DNA of 5,850 nt from contig JAFAEA010000029.1 in NCBI GenBank assembly GCA_023424355.1, forward strand, positions 1 through 5,850. The letters are read 5' to 3'. The notes under the pieces are model-generated. The model did no database searches. It was given only the letters and a program-made list of their open reading frames with translations, and was not told the origin of the DNA. The position numbers and the translations under genes were made by a program. Shown in pieces: positions 1-5,850 of this stretch (positions are counted from its first letter, which is position 1; each line of letters begins with the position of its first letter). Source of the DNA: Chloroflexota bacterium. GTDB lineage: Bacteria; Chloroflexota; Chloroflexia; Thermomicrobiales; UBA6265.

Positions 1-2137
1 ATTCCTGTGCCGAGCGCATTGCAGCTTGTGCCTGCTGATGTGCTGATGCATCAAACCCGAGCGCAGCGCGCTCCTTCTGGAGCGATTCCAGCGCCTGCAG
101 TGCCTCGGCGATGGTCTGCTCAGCCACGTTCTTGTTCGTGACTATCTCATCCTTGCGGGCGAGTTGTTCATTGATATGGCGAATGGTGACATAGGCATCG
201 CGCGCTGCTTGCAGTTGTTCGGTGATTTCGCGATGAGCAGCTTCGTCGTACGCGATGTCCGCAAGCGGAACGAGTTCCTGCTCCAGCGGTTGTCGCTCCA
301 CCGCGATCTGCTGGCGGAAGCCGACCGCCTTTCGCACAGAAGCGGCAGCATCGATGACTCGGCGCCAGGCGACCAACGCTCGTTGTTCTTCATCGCGCTG
401 CTGTGCAGTTGGCGCGGTTTGGATGTTGAGTTCGGAGGTAACCCGCTGCAAACGGGCCGATATCTCGTCGACCTTCGTCTGTTGCTCCTGCACATATCGC
501 TTGCCGGATTCGATGGATGCGCGGGTTTCCGTCAGCTTGCCGGCCCGTTCGGCGATGAGCTTCTCATCGGCCTTCACCGCATCGATTTCGGTGCGATTTT
601 TCGCGATAAGCTCATCGATCTGGCTGATCTGCTGCCGATAATTCTCAACCTCCCGCTCGAACACCGTGATCGCGTGGGCGGTATCGTCCGACGTAAATGG
701 TCGCTGACAGGTCGGGCAGATTTCGCCTTCATGCTGTTGGCGGAGTCCGGCCAGAATCCGATCTGTCTTTTGCAGATCGCCCTTGATGCGAGTTGCCGAT
801 GTGTTGGCCGCCGTGATGCTGCCATTCAGTTCCTGCAGCCGTGCCTGAATCGCCTTCGCCTGCTCGGCCGGATCGCCAGCCTCCAGCAAAGATTCCTGGA
901 TCTGATGCAACTGCTCCACGCGTTGGTTGAATGTCTGCAGTCGGGCCGATTCGCTCGTCAGCTGCTCATTGAGCTCAACCGCCGCCGAGATATTGGTGAC
1001 GCGCTGTTCCAGCGATACGATGTCGATTCCGGCAGCCCACTCAACTGCGGCATCCGGAGTTTCCGGGTGCCATGCATGGTGACTATCAGGAGCTGCGGCG
1101 CCTGTGATTGCCTCTCGGATTGTGTTGGCTGCATCGGTATCACGTTGATCGAGCGACGTGAGCGTCTGCTGCAGCTCGCGTTTGCGCATTGCCGACTGGC
1201 GGTTTGCGGCGTGGCTCGCTTCGGTTTCCTGGAGCTTCGGTCCGGCATCGGCGATCGGCTGCTTCTGCTCACGTTCGGCAGCGAGGCGTGCCAGGCGATC
1301 CAGTTCCCGACCAGCGTTCGTGGCTTGTTCCTTCGCGATATCGTGCTTGCGCTGATCGTTCTGCAGCCGTTGGTTGAGGGCGGAATCCTGCTCCCGCAAT
1401 TGCTCGATTGCGGTGAGATCCTTATCTGCCGCGGCGGTTTTGGATTTGGCCGCTGCCAGCGATTCCGAGAATCCATCCACGGTTTGCTTCGCTTCAGCAA
1501 TGCCGGCTTCGGCTGTCGCAATCTCGGCCGCGAAATCGCGATCCTTCGATTGCGCTTCACTTTGCGAGAGGTAACTACGTGCGTCGGCCAGCGCGCGCTT
1601 GCGATCGTCCGCGATGATTTGCTGCGCGTCACGAATCGTTTCCAAGCCTAGCAACTTGCCAACATCGCGACGGCGCGTGGTCGGCGAACCATTGAAGAAT
1701 CCGAGCTCTTTCTGGCGCGTAAAGAAGGTTGCCACGAACGCGCCGTGATCCAGACCGATCAGGTTTTGTGTGACATACGCAGTCACCTGTGCGGCGCCAT
1801 CGACGATCTTTTCCTCGAAGCCGTACTCGTCCACGCGGTAGATGCGCGCCTTCGCCGAACCCTTGCCGAGCTCACGCTCCACTACGAATCTGGCCGGTGT
1901 GGCCGGATCTTCGAGCGTAACGGTCACTTCGGTTTTGCCGCGCCAGACGCGCGGTTTTACATCGGCCGATTTGATCGTAGATGGAGAGTACAACGCCCAC
2001 TCGATCGCCTCGAACAGGGTGGTCTTGCCCACACCGTTCGCGCCGATCACCCCGATGGCACCGGTCTGCGGGATCTCGATGACGTGATGTCCGCCATATT
2101 GTTTGTAGTTAGTGATTTCAACGCGACTGAGGATCAT
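1..2137 (-). CDS. rad50: Rad50/SbcC-family SMC-like ATPase, N-terminal ATPase half, first coiled coil and zinc hook (partial, runs off left edge)
   Basis: The minus-strand frame from the ATG at 2135-2137 is open to the window edge (712 codons). Rad50/SbcC pairs with Mre11/SbcD: ATP-driven closure of its two head lobes controls access of DNA ends to the nuclease, and long coiled coils joined by a zinc hook tether complexes. The start reads MILSRVEITNYKQYGG, the usual first strand. The P-loop is a canonical GANGVGKTT (32-40). WALY (47-50) follows on the next helix. FFTRQKEL (138-145) holds the Q-loop with Q142. From about 190 to 470 the sequence is Glu/Gln/Ala/Arg-rich and heptad-like, fitting a coiled coil. 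CPTC (C474, C477) is the zinc hook, after which a second coiled coil runs to the edge. With the hook near the middle, the full protein should be roughly 900-1000 residues, so the ABC signature, Walker B and D-loop lie outside the window. The gene overlaps mre11 by 4 bases. SbcC is the alternative name; the family is secure. Confidence 0.94.
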   Translation of the reverse strand, partial: MILSRVEITNYKQYGGHHVIEIPQTGAIGVIGANGVGKTTLFEAIEWALYSPSTIKSADVKPRVWRGKTEVTVTLEDPATPARFVVERELGKGSAKARIYRVDEYGFEEKIVDGAAQVTAYVTQNLIGLDHGAFVATFFTRQKELGFFNGSPTTRRRDVGKLLGLETIRDAQQIIADDRKRALADARSYLSQSEAQSKDRDFAAEIATAEAGIAEAKQTVDGFSESLAAAKSKTAAADKDLTAIEQLREQDSALNQRLQNDQRKHDIAKEQATNAGRELDRLARLAAEREQKQPIADAGPKLQETEASHAANRQSAMRKRELQQTLTSLDQRDTDAANTIREAITGAAAPDSHHAWHPETPDAAVEWAAGIDIVSLEQRVTNISAAVELNEQLTSESARLQTFNQRVEQLHQIQESLLEAGDPAEQAKAIQARLQELNGSITAANTSATRIKGDLQKTDRILAGLRQQHEGEICPTCQRPFTSDDTAHAITVFEREVENYRQQISQIDELIAKNRTEIDAVKADEKLIAERAGKLTETRASIESGKRYVQEQQTKVDEISARLQRVTSELNIQTAPTAQQRDEEQRALVAWRRVIDAAASVRKAVGFRQQIAVERQPLEQELVPLADIAYDEAAHREITEQLQAARDAYVTIRHINEQLARKDEIVTNKNVAEQTIAEALQALESLQKERAALGFDASAHQQAQAAMRSAQE
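707..718 (-). other. Zinc-hook CPTC motif of the Rad50-like protein
   Basis: These 12 bases encode C474-P-T-C477, within EICPTCQRPF, between two long coiled-coil-like segments. In Rad50 two such CxxC hooks from different molecules share one zinc ion and join the coil tips. The motif separates this protein from RecN and most SMC proteins, which have a globular hinge instead. Confidence 0.9.
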
Positions 2138-3357
2138 GAGAGTTCATCCTCCTCTGGTGCCACGGTGTTGCTGCTGGCCAGCGCTTCGATGAGGGCTTCG
2201 TCGCCGCGTTTGCGGAAGACACCGGCGAATCGATCGTTGAAGGCCTGACCAGTCCGCAAGTCCACAAACTGGCCGAAAAGCTCACGCAAATCCGGGAACT
2301 CCTGTGTCACTTCTGCTCCCTCTGTGGAGGTGTCCAGAACGCGCTGCTCCTGTGGAATTGTGAGATGCCACACGATATCCACAAGTTCGCGTTTGAGGAT
2401 CGATTCCGCCTCGCGCCGATCACCGCGTTCGGCATTGCGAATGCGGATGCGCACCATCGCGCGCTGGAAAGTCTCGCTATCGGCATCATGATCATTGATG
2501 CGCGCGAGCACTTCTTCCGCGATTTCGCGTCCACGCATGTTATCGGCGTACACCGGCTTGAGATCGATCATTGGGCGCACATCTTCATACGGGATGTGCT
2601 CCTTCTCGTAGCCGGCACCGGGTCCGTTCAGGGTGACCATGCAGTAACCGGGAGTGGCCTCGAAATCGCCCCAGCCATTGCGCTCGGTGCTACCGGCATA
2701 CCAGCCGTTGCCGATTCCGGGAGGCTGCATGTGGAGGTGATAGTGCCCAAGTGCGATGTAATCGAAACTGCGATCGAGCAGGCTGGTATCAAGCTCCTCC
2801 TCGCCCGGTTCGGCGTGCTTCCCGGGATCGAGAATGCCCTTCACCATGCCGTGAATCGTCATGACATTGATGCGATTGTCCACCGTTGAAGGCACAGGAG
2901 GTTCATCGCCGGTCAACGCACCGTGCGGAATCGCGTGCACGTGCAGATTGAGATGCTGAAAGGTCTGGTAATCGTGACCGTCTTCATACCCGGCATAGAA
3001 TTTGATGCCCGGCAGAGCCAGATCCAGAATCGAATAGACACTTCCCCCGGTGCGAATTCGCGGAGTATCGTGGTTGCCGGCGATCACGAGGGTCGGGATT
3101 CCCGCCTGTTCGATCTTCTTCATCTGCTGCACAAAGTGCCGGATAGAGGTCCAGGTCGGGCGCGCATAGTGAAACACATCGCCGGCGTGGAGGATGCCAT
3201 CCGGTTTCCGGGCGATGATATCGTCGATGGCCCATTCAAATGCGCGCTCGAAATCCACCGTGCGCTGATTGCGACCCGTCTCCGGATCCTGTTTGTTCAG
3301 CCCGCGATAACCGAGATGCGTATCGGTAATGTGGGCGATACGGATGGGATTGCTCAT
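2134..3357 (-). CDS. mre11: Mre11/SbcD-family DNA double-strand-break repair nuclease
   Basis: 407 residues, ATG start fixed by the ATGA overlap with the preceding gene. Mre11/SbcD is a Mn2+-dependent endonuclease and 3'-5' exonuclease that works on DNA ends as a dimer bound to two Rad50/SbcC ATPases. All calcineurin-like phosphoesterase motifs are present: D12-x-H14 (ITDTHLG), GD at 59-60 with H63 (HAGDVFH), GNHD at 94-97, H169 (MTIHG) and GHYH at 204-207. These supply the expected two-metal ligands and the catalytic His, so the enzyme should be active. The phosphoesterase core spans about 5-235. A capping domain follows at about 255-335, and a C-terminal region rich in charged helices (about 350-390) is where the Rad50-binding helices lie in relatives. 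The tail ends in an acidic PEEDELS. Length is typical of archaeal and bacterial Mre11/SbcD. The next gene is Rad50-like and overlaps by 4 bases, as expected for a stoichiometric complex. A plain SbcD name would be equally acceptable in a bacterium. Confidence 0.95.
   Translation of the reverse strand: MSNPIRIAHITDTHLGYRGLNKQDPETGRNQRTVDFERAFEWAIDDIIARKPDGILHAGDVFHYARPTWTSIRHFVQQMKKIEQAGIPTLVIAGNHDTPRIRTGGSVYSILDLALPGIKFYAGYEDGHDYQTFQHLNLHVHAIPHGALTGDEPPVPSTVDNRINVMTIHGMVKGILDPGKHAEPGEEELDTSLLDRSFDYIALGHYHLHMQPPGIGNGWYAGSTERNGWGDFEATPGYCMVTLNGPGAGYEKEHIPYEDVRPMIDLKPVYADNMRGREIAEEVLARINDHDADSETFQRAMVRIRIRNAERGDRREAESILKRELVDIVWHLTIPQEQRVLDTSTEGAEVTQEFPDLRELFGQFVDLRTGQAFNDRFAGVFRKRGDEALIEALASSNTVAPEEDELS
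2148..2153 (-). promoter_or_regulatory. Shine-Dalgarno AGGAGG for the rad50-like gene
   Basis: A perfect AGGAGG inside the last codons of the mre11-like gene lies 10 bases upstream of the ATG at 2135-2137. Together with the ATGA overlap at 2134-2137 it fixes the rad50 start and suggests both coupled and independent initiation. An ATG at 2145-2147, directly after the site, opens only a short frame and is not the start. Confidence 0.75.
3354..3357 (-). other. ATGA stop/start overlap joining herA-like and mre11-like genes
   Basis: On the minus strand ATGA carries the ATG of the mre11-like gene (3355-3357) and the TGA of the herA-like gene (3354-3356). The only purine-rich candidate upstream is a GAGG about 13 bases from the ATG, too far and too short to be a good ribosome-binding site. 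Translation of the nuclease therefore probably depends on termination-reinitiation from the herA-like gene. Confidence 0.8.
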
Positions 3358-5489
3358 GAGAATCGCTTCGCCTCACGCTTGTTGGCCAGTTCTTTCTGCA
3401 CCATCATCCACGGATTGGTTCGCTTGTTTGTATTACCCATCAGTACATTGTTCACCTTGAGTCGGACGCTCTCCAGATCTGCAGCATCCAGACCTTCAGC
3501 GAACGCCTGCACATCGCTCTTTCGCGGTGCGCCGTTTGGCATGTGTTTGTTAAGCAGCGCCATGAGGCCATCCACCGGATCGCCGGCAGGTCCGTTCTCT
3601 CCACCGAACACGCGCTGACCATAGATACCCGGCAATGTGGGCGGGTAGGGGAAGGTGCCGAAGAGCGGGGAGCGGTAATGCGCGTGCCGCACCAGCATCC
3701 GACCCTTGGAGAGACCGAGGAGCTCCTGCTTCTGCGTTTCCGAGATGCTGCGATAGGCGGCGTTGATGATTTCCTCATCGCCGATGCGACCATAAAAGCT
3801 GGTACCGCAGTTGCCGAGAATCTCGCCATCGACCTTGCTGCGGAACTGCTGTGCTCCCAGCAGCACCACATTGAGGTGCCGACCGCGGGCCGCGATATCT
3901 ACCAGGGTGTCTCGCAAGCCGCCTTCGCCACCGGCCGGTGCGTACTTGTTCAACTCATCGACGAAGACGATCAACTTATCCACACCCATCTCTGATTTCT
4001 CGGCCAGATTCCAGATGCGGTTGATTGTGCTGGTGACGATAAGCTCCTGCACATTTGTATTGCAGCCGCTGATATCCACCACGCGCAGTTCCTGATCGGT
4101 GAACTGATGGTCTACCTGCGGAGTGGTGCCGTAATCGACCGCGCCGTCCGCGATCAGTCCCGCGAACTTGTCCTGCAAGCCCTTGAAGCGGTTTTGCGCC
4201 TTGCGGATGGTCGCCTTGTGATGGCCGTACCAGTTGTCCTCGCCGGTTTCGTCGAAGTGGAGATTGATTTCCGCAAACTTCTTGTTGAGCTGATCGATGC
4301 TCTTAATCTGCTGCTCGCGCAGCTCATAGATGAAGCCAAAGAGCTTGTCATCCAAATCCCGGAAATCGAAGATGCGATGCGGATACGCCAGCAGTCGATC
4401 CAGCGACCACAGAATTGGGAACACGCGGTCGCTCTGTCCCGGCATATTGCGCGGTGTGTTGAGTTGCGATTGCTCGGAGAATCCGGCCAGATCCACTTTG
4501 CCGCCGTAGCTTCTAGCTTCCTGCCCCGGTTTGAACGGAGCAAAGATGTTGAAGTTCTCAAATGGTTTGGGATCCAGCTCCAGCGATGCATAGGCATTGC
4601 GCTGATCGTCATCCAGCCCGCGCCACTTCTCGGCGGCGTAGGCTTCCTCGAAGCCGGGATCTGGAATCGCCGGCTTGTCCAGCCAGAGAAGGTCTGGTCC
4701 CTTCACATTGAACATCAGCGCCGCGACCTTGGTATTCCCCTTCGCCAGCGTTTGAAAAATGCTGCTGGTGAGGAAGAGGGCGTGGCTGGTTTTGGTTGCG
4801 AGACCAGATTGACCAGTCCAGTTGGCATGACCAGCTTCTGGACCAAGCAGATAGTTCTCATCCAGATACAGCGGGGTCTTCTGGAACTTGTCCATCCCCT
4901 CTACATCCTTCAGAATCTCGCCATGTTCATCACGCACATAGTTGCCATTGGTGTGCATGAGCGCCGGGATCTTGTGGCCGTCGAAACCGGCCACACCGAG
5001 GGCGAGCTCGATCGCCTCGCTGGTCGCGAAGTAGACCGGACCATTCACTGCCGGGCGGTTGCTCTGCACATCCTTGCGCAGGTGCTTGGTGGCGAGCACG
5101 TTCACGGTGAATACGAGGATCTCCGGCCGATTGGTGGGCGCATCTTCGGCGAGGGCGATCTCCATACGGCGATCGAAGTAATCGTCCATGAAGCTACGCA
5201 TATCGCTGAAGCGACGCGGTTCATCCACAACGCCAATCACGGCGGCCTCTTCACTGAAGGCAACTACGATATGGCCAATATCCAGTGTGAGAGCGTTATC
5301 CGCGCCCCAGAAATGGAACTGGTGGCTCCCGGCAGGTTCACGCTCGCTGCTCACCACGCGGCCAACCGCCTCTGTTTGGAGGTCCACCAAATGGCGGAAC
5401 TCCTCCCGAAGCCAGTTCGGTTGATCGCCTGATGCGGCAGGTTTATCGGTCAGCAAATCGGAGAATTCGACATCTTCCCAAGAGTTCAC
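3354..5489 (-). CDS. herA: HerA/DUF87-family DNA translocase ATPase with divergent P-loop
   Basis: 711 residues from a GTG start chosen for its AGGAGG site 10 bases upstream. HerA proteins are hexameric ring ATPases that pump duplex DNA and drive a partner nuclease during end resection. Residues about 39-90 look like the HAS-barrel N-terminal domain (G-RVVSSE, then D-G-IVVAF and IGVVDE strands). The RecA-like core follows. The P-loop position reads GQSGLATKTS (226-235), a non-canonical form. FNVKGPDLL (260-268) sits where many HerA proteins have a D-x-x-G-E-Y segment. LRVVDISG (468-475) is the strand before the Walker B helix, and LIVFVDE (506-512) is Walker B with D511 and E512. ARGR (534-537) supplies likely arginine-finger residues; R537 is 25 residues after E512, the spacing I recall for Sulfolobus HerA. 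GAQQF (545-549) is the sensor-like strand. The protein is about 200 residues longer than archaeal HerA (about 500), mainly between the P-loop and Walker B and at the N terminus. It overlaps mre11 by ATGA. Family assignment is strong; enzymatic activity is inferred. Confidence 0.88.
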   Translation of the reverse strand: MNSWEDVEFSDLLTDKPAASGDQPNWLREEFRHLVDLQTEAVGRVVSSEREPAGSHQFHFWGADNALTLDIGHIVVAFSEEAAVIGVVDEPRRFSDMRSFMDDYFDRRMEIALAEDAPTNRPEILVFTVNVLATKHLRKDVQSNRPAVNGPVYFATSEAIELALGVAGFDGHKIPALMHTNGNYVRDEHGEILKDVEGMDKFQKTPLYLDENYLLGPEAGHANWTGQSGLATKTSHALFLTSSIFQTLAKGNTKVAALMFNVKGPDLLWLDKPAIPDPGFEEAYAAEKWRGLDDDQRNAYASLELDPKPFENFNIFAPFKPGQEARSYGGKVDLAGFSEQSQLNTPRNMPGQSDRVFPILWSLDRLLAYPHRIFDFRDLDDKLFGFIYELREQQIKSIDQLNKKFAEINLHFDETGEDNWYGHHKATIRKAQNRFKGLQDKFAGLIADGAVDYGTTPQVDHQFTDQELRVVDISGCNTNVQELIVTSTINRIWNLAEKSEMGVDKLIVFVDELNKYAPAGGEGGLRDTLVDIAARGRHLNVVLLGAQQFRSKVDGEILGNCGTSFYGRIGDEEIINAAYRSISETQKQELLGLSKGRMLVRHAHYRSPLFGTFPYPPTLPGIYGQRVFGGENGPAGDPVDGLMALLNKHMPNGAPRKSDVQAFAEGLDAADLESVRLKVNNVLMGNTNKRTNPWMMVQKELANKREAKRFS

Positions 5490-5499
5490 GTGCGCTAAT

Positions 5500-5505
5500 C
5501 CTCCT
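5500..5505 (-). promoter_or_regulatory. Shine-Dalgarno AGGAGG for the herA-like gene
   Basis: On the minus strand a perfect AGGAGG lies 10 bases before the GTG at 5489 and overlaps the TAG stop of the upstream gene (5504-5506). This supports GTG as the start and implies that ribosomes finishing the upstream gene can reinitiate on the herA-like gene. The 10-base spacer is somewhat long but equals that of the site before the rad50-like gene. Confidence 0.75.
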
Positions 5506-5850
5506 ACACCGGCCAGCCGGCGGTAATGTGCGAGATTCGTTGTTTCAATATTCGTTCGAGCAAATGCACCGGGTAAAGCAAGGTCGGCCAGCGGCTATCC
5601 GATGTTGGTCGCGGAATGCGTTCCGCCATTAGCCAGGTAGCTATATCGCTGATCTCATCGGGATCGGTGGTATCCCCATTGGCTTCCAGCCGAATCAGCG
5701 CGTGGCGTGCATCCAGACCGGTTGCCGGCCACATCCGTTGGTACCAGTGGGTGCGGGCGCGAGCCCGACTGGAAGTGCGATAGGCCGTCGTGCGCTGCCC
5801 CGGTTGCAGACTCAGCAAGGTCATTGCCTCTCGCCCAACAAGATGCTGAC
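5504..5850 (-). CDS. C-terminal part of an unidentified protein, possibly NurA-type nuclease (partial, enters from right edge)
   Basis: The frame ends with TAG at 5504-5506 and is open up to the window edge. An ATG at 5822-5824 would give a 106-residue protein, but its only upstream purine stretch (GAGAGG) lies two bases away, and eight further in-frame codons without a stop precede it. I therefore favour the tail of a longer gene. Numbering from that ATG, residues 39-47 (ARHALIRLE) and 79-87 (WPTLLYPVH) resemble the end of NurA nucleases. There a strand carrying an IR-E motif is followed by an aromatic-Pro...Leu...His segment whose histidine helps form the active site; W79, P80, L83 and H87 fit that spacing. 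The N-terminal NurA motif with the first catalytic Asp would lie outside the window. NurA is a 5'-3' nuclease that works with HerA, and the next gene is HerA-like, which supports the reading. Alternatives are a short unknown protein or another HerA-partner nuclease. That the frame is coding is fairly sure; the NurA identity is tentative. Confidence 0.55.
   Translation of the reverse strand, partial: QHLVGREAMTLLSLQPGQRTTAYRTSSRARARTHWYQRMWPATGLDARHALIRLEANGDTTDPDEISDIATWLMAERIPRPTSDSRWPTLLYPVHLLERILKQRISHITAGWPV

Noticed and set aside
958..1632. 224-codon minus-strand frame inside the rad50 region
   Set aside because: It is out of register with the rad50 frame, which runs uninterrupted through this stretch; the Arg/Ser-rich translation is typical of a shifted reading of GC-rich coding DNA.
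164..1651. 495-codon open frame on the plus strand
   Set aside because: It is the exact complement, in codon register, of the rad50-like coiled-coil region. Its translation is rich in Leu, Arg and Cys without family motifs, while the minus strand carries a P-loop, Q-loop and zinc hook.
2145..2147. ATG directly after the AGGAGG upstream of rad50 as an alternative start
   Set aside because: It opens a frame that stops within about ten codons and does not encode the Rad50 N terminus; the ATG at 2135-2137 does.
2365..3618. Two plus-strand open frames (2365-2889 and 2923-3618) opposite mre11
   Set aside because: They lie antisense to a gene with every phosphoesterase motif intact and show no motif of their own.
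4785..4814. Frameshift or sequencing error as the cause of the odd HerA P-loop
   Set aside because: The reading frame is continuous and the residues on both sides (EAGHANWT before, SHALFLTSSIF after) fit a strand-loop-helix, so a simple indel would not restore a standard motif.
4107..5432. 441-codon open frame on the plus strand
   Set aside because: Antisense shadow of the herA-like gene; no recognisable domain and no ribosome-binding site noted, while the opposite strand has a HAS-barrel and Walker B.
5432..5632. 66-codon plus-strand frame spanning the herA upstream junction
   Set aside because: It crosses the start region of herA and the end of the upstream gene on the opposite strand, with no motif or ribosome-binding site to support it.

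Overview
The window is a single, tightly packed, leftward-transcribed (minus-strand) gene cluster, cut at both ends. In transcription order it holds: (1) the C-terminal part of a gene entering from the right edge, possibly a NurA-type nuclease; (2) a complete 711-residue HerA/DUF87-type hexameric DNA translocase; (3) a complete 407-residue Mre11/SbcD-family metallophosphoesterase nuclease; (4) the first 712 codons of a Rad50/SbcC-family ATPase, including the P-loop, Q-loop, first coiled-coil arm and CxxC zinc hook, which runs off the left edge before its C-terminal ATPase half.

Layout: the right-edge gene ends at 5504; 14 bases separate it from the GTG start of herA at 5489. herA and mre11 overlap by 4 bases (ATGA, 3354-3357), and mre11 and rad50 overlap by 4 bases (ATGA, 2134-2137). 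There is no intergenic space for a promoter or terminator, so the whole window looks like the interior of one polycistronic unit. No tRNA, rRNA, repeat, insertion sequence or CRISPR array was seen. All long open frames on the plus strand are antisense shadows of the four genes.

Function (family knowledge plus inference): Mre11-Rad50 binds and trims double-strand DNA ends, and HerA-NurA is the translocase-nuclease pair that carries out end resection. In thermophilic archaea the four genes often sit together. Here a similar set is found with a divergent HerA whose P-loop reads GQSGLATKT instead of the usual GxxGxGK[ST], and which is about 200 residues longer than the well-studied archaeal HerA. 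The set could serve DNA repair or act as an accessory (defence or mobile-element) nuclease system; the window alone does not decide.

Organism: the DNA is moderately GC-rich by eye, with strong AGGAGG ribosome-binding sites and a GTG start, which suits a bacterium (possibly a deep-branching or GC-rich lineage, or a large phage or plasmid). No taxonomic marker is present, so this is only a guess.
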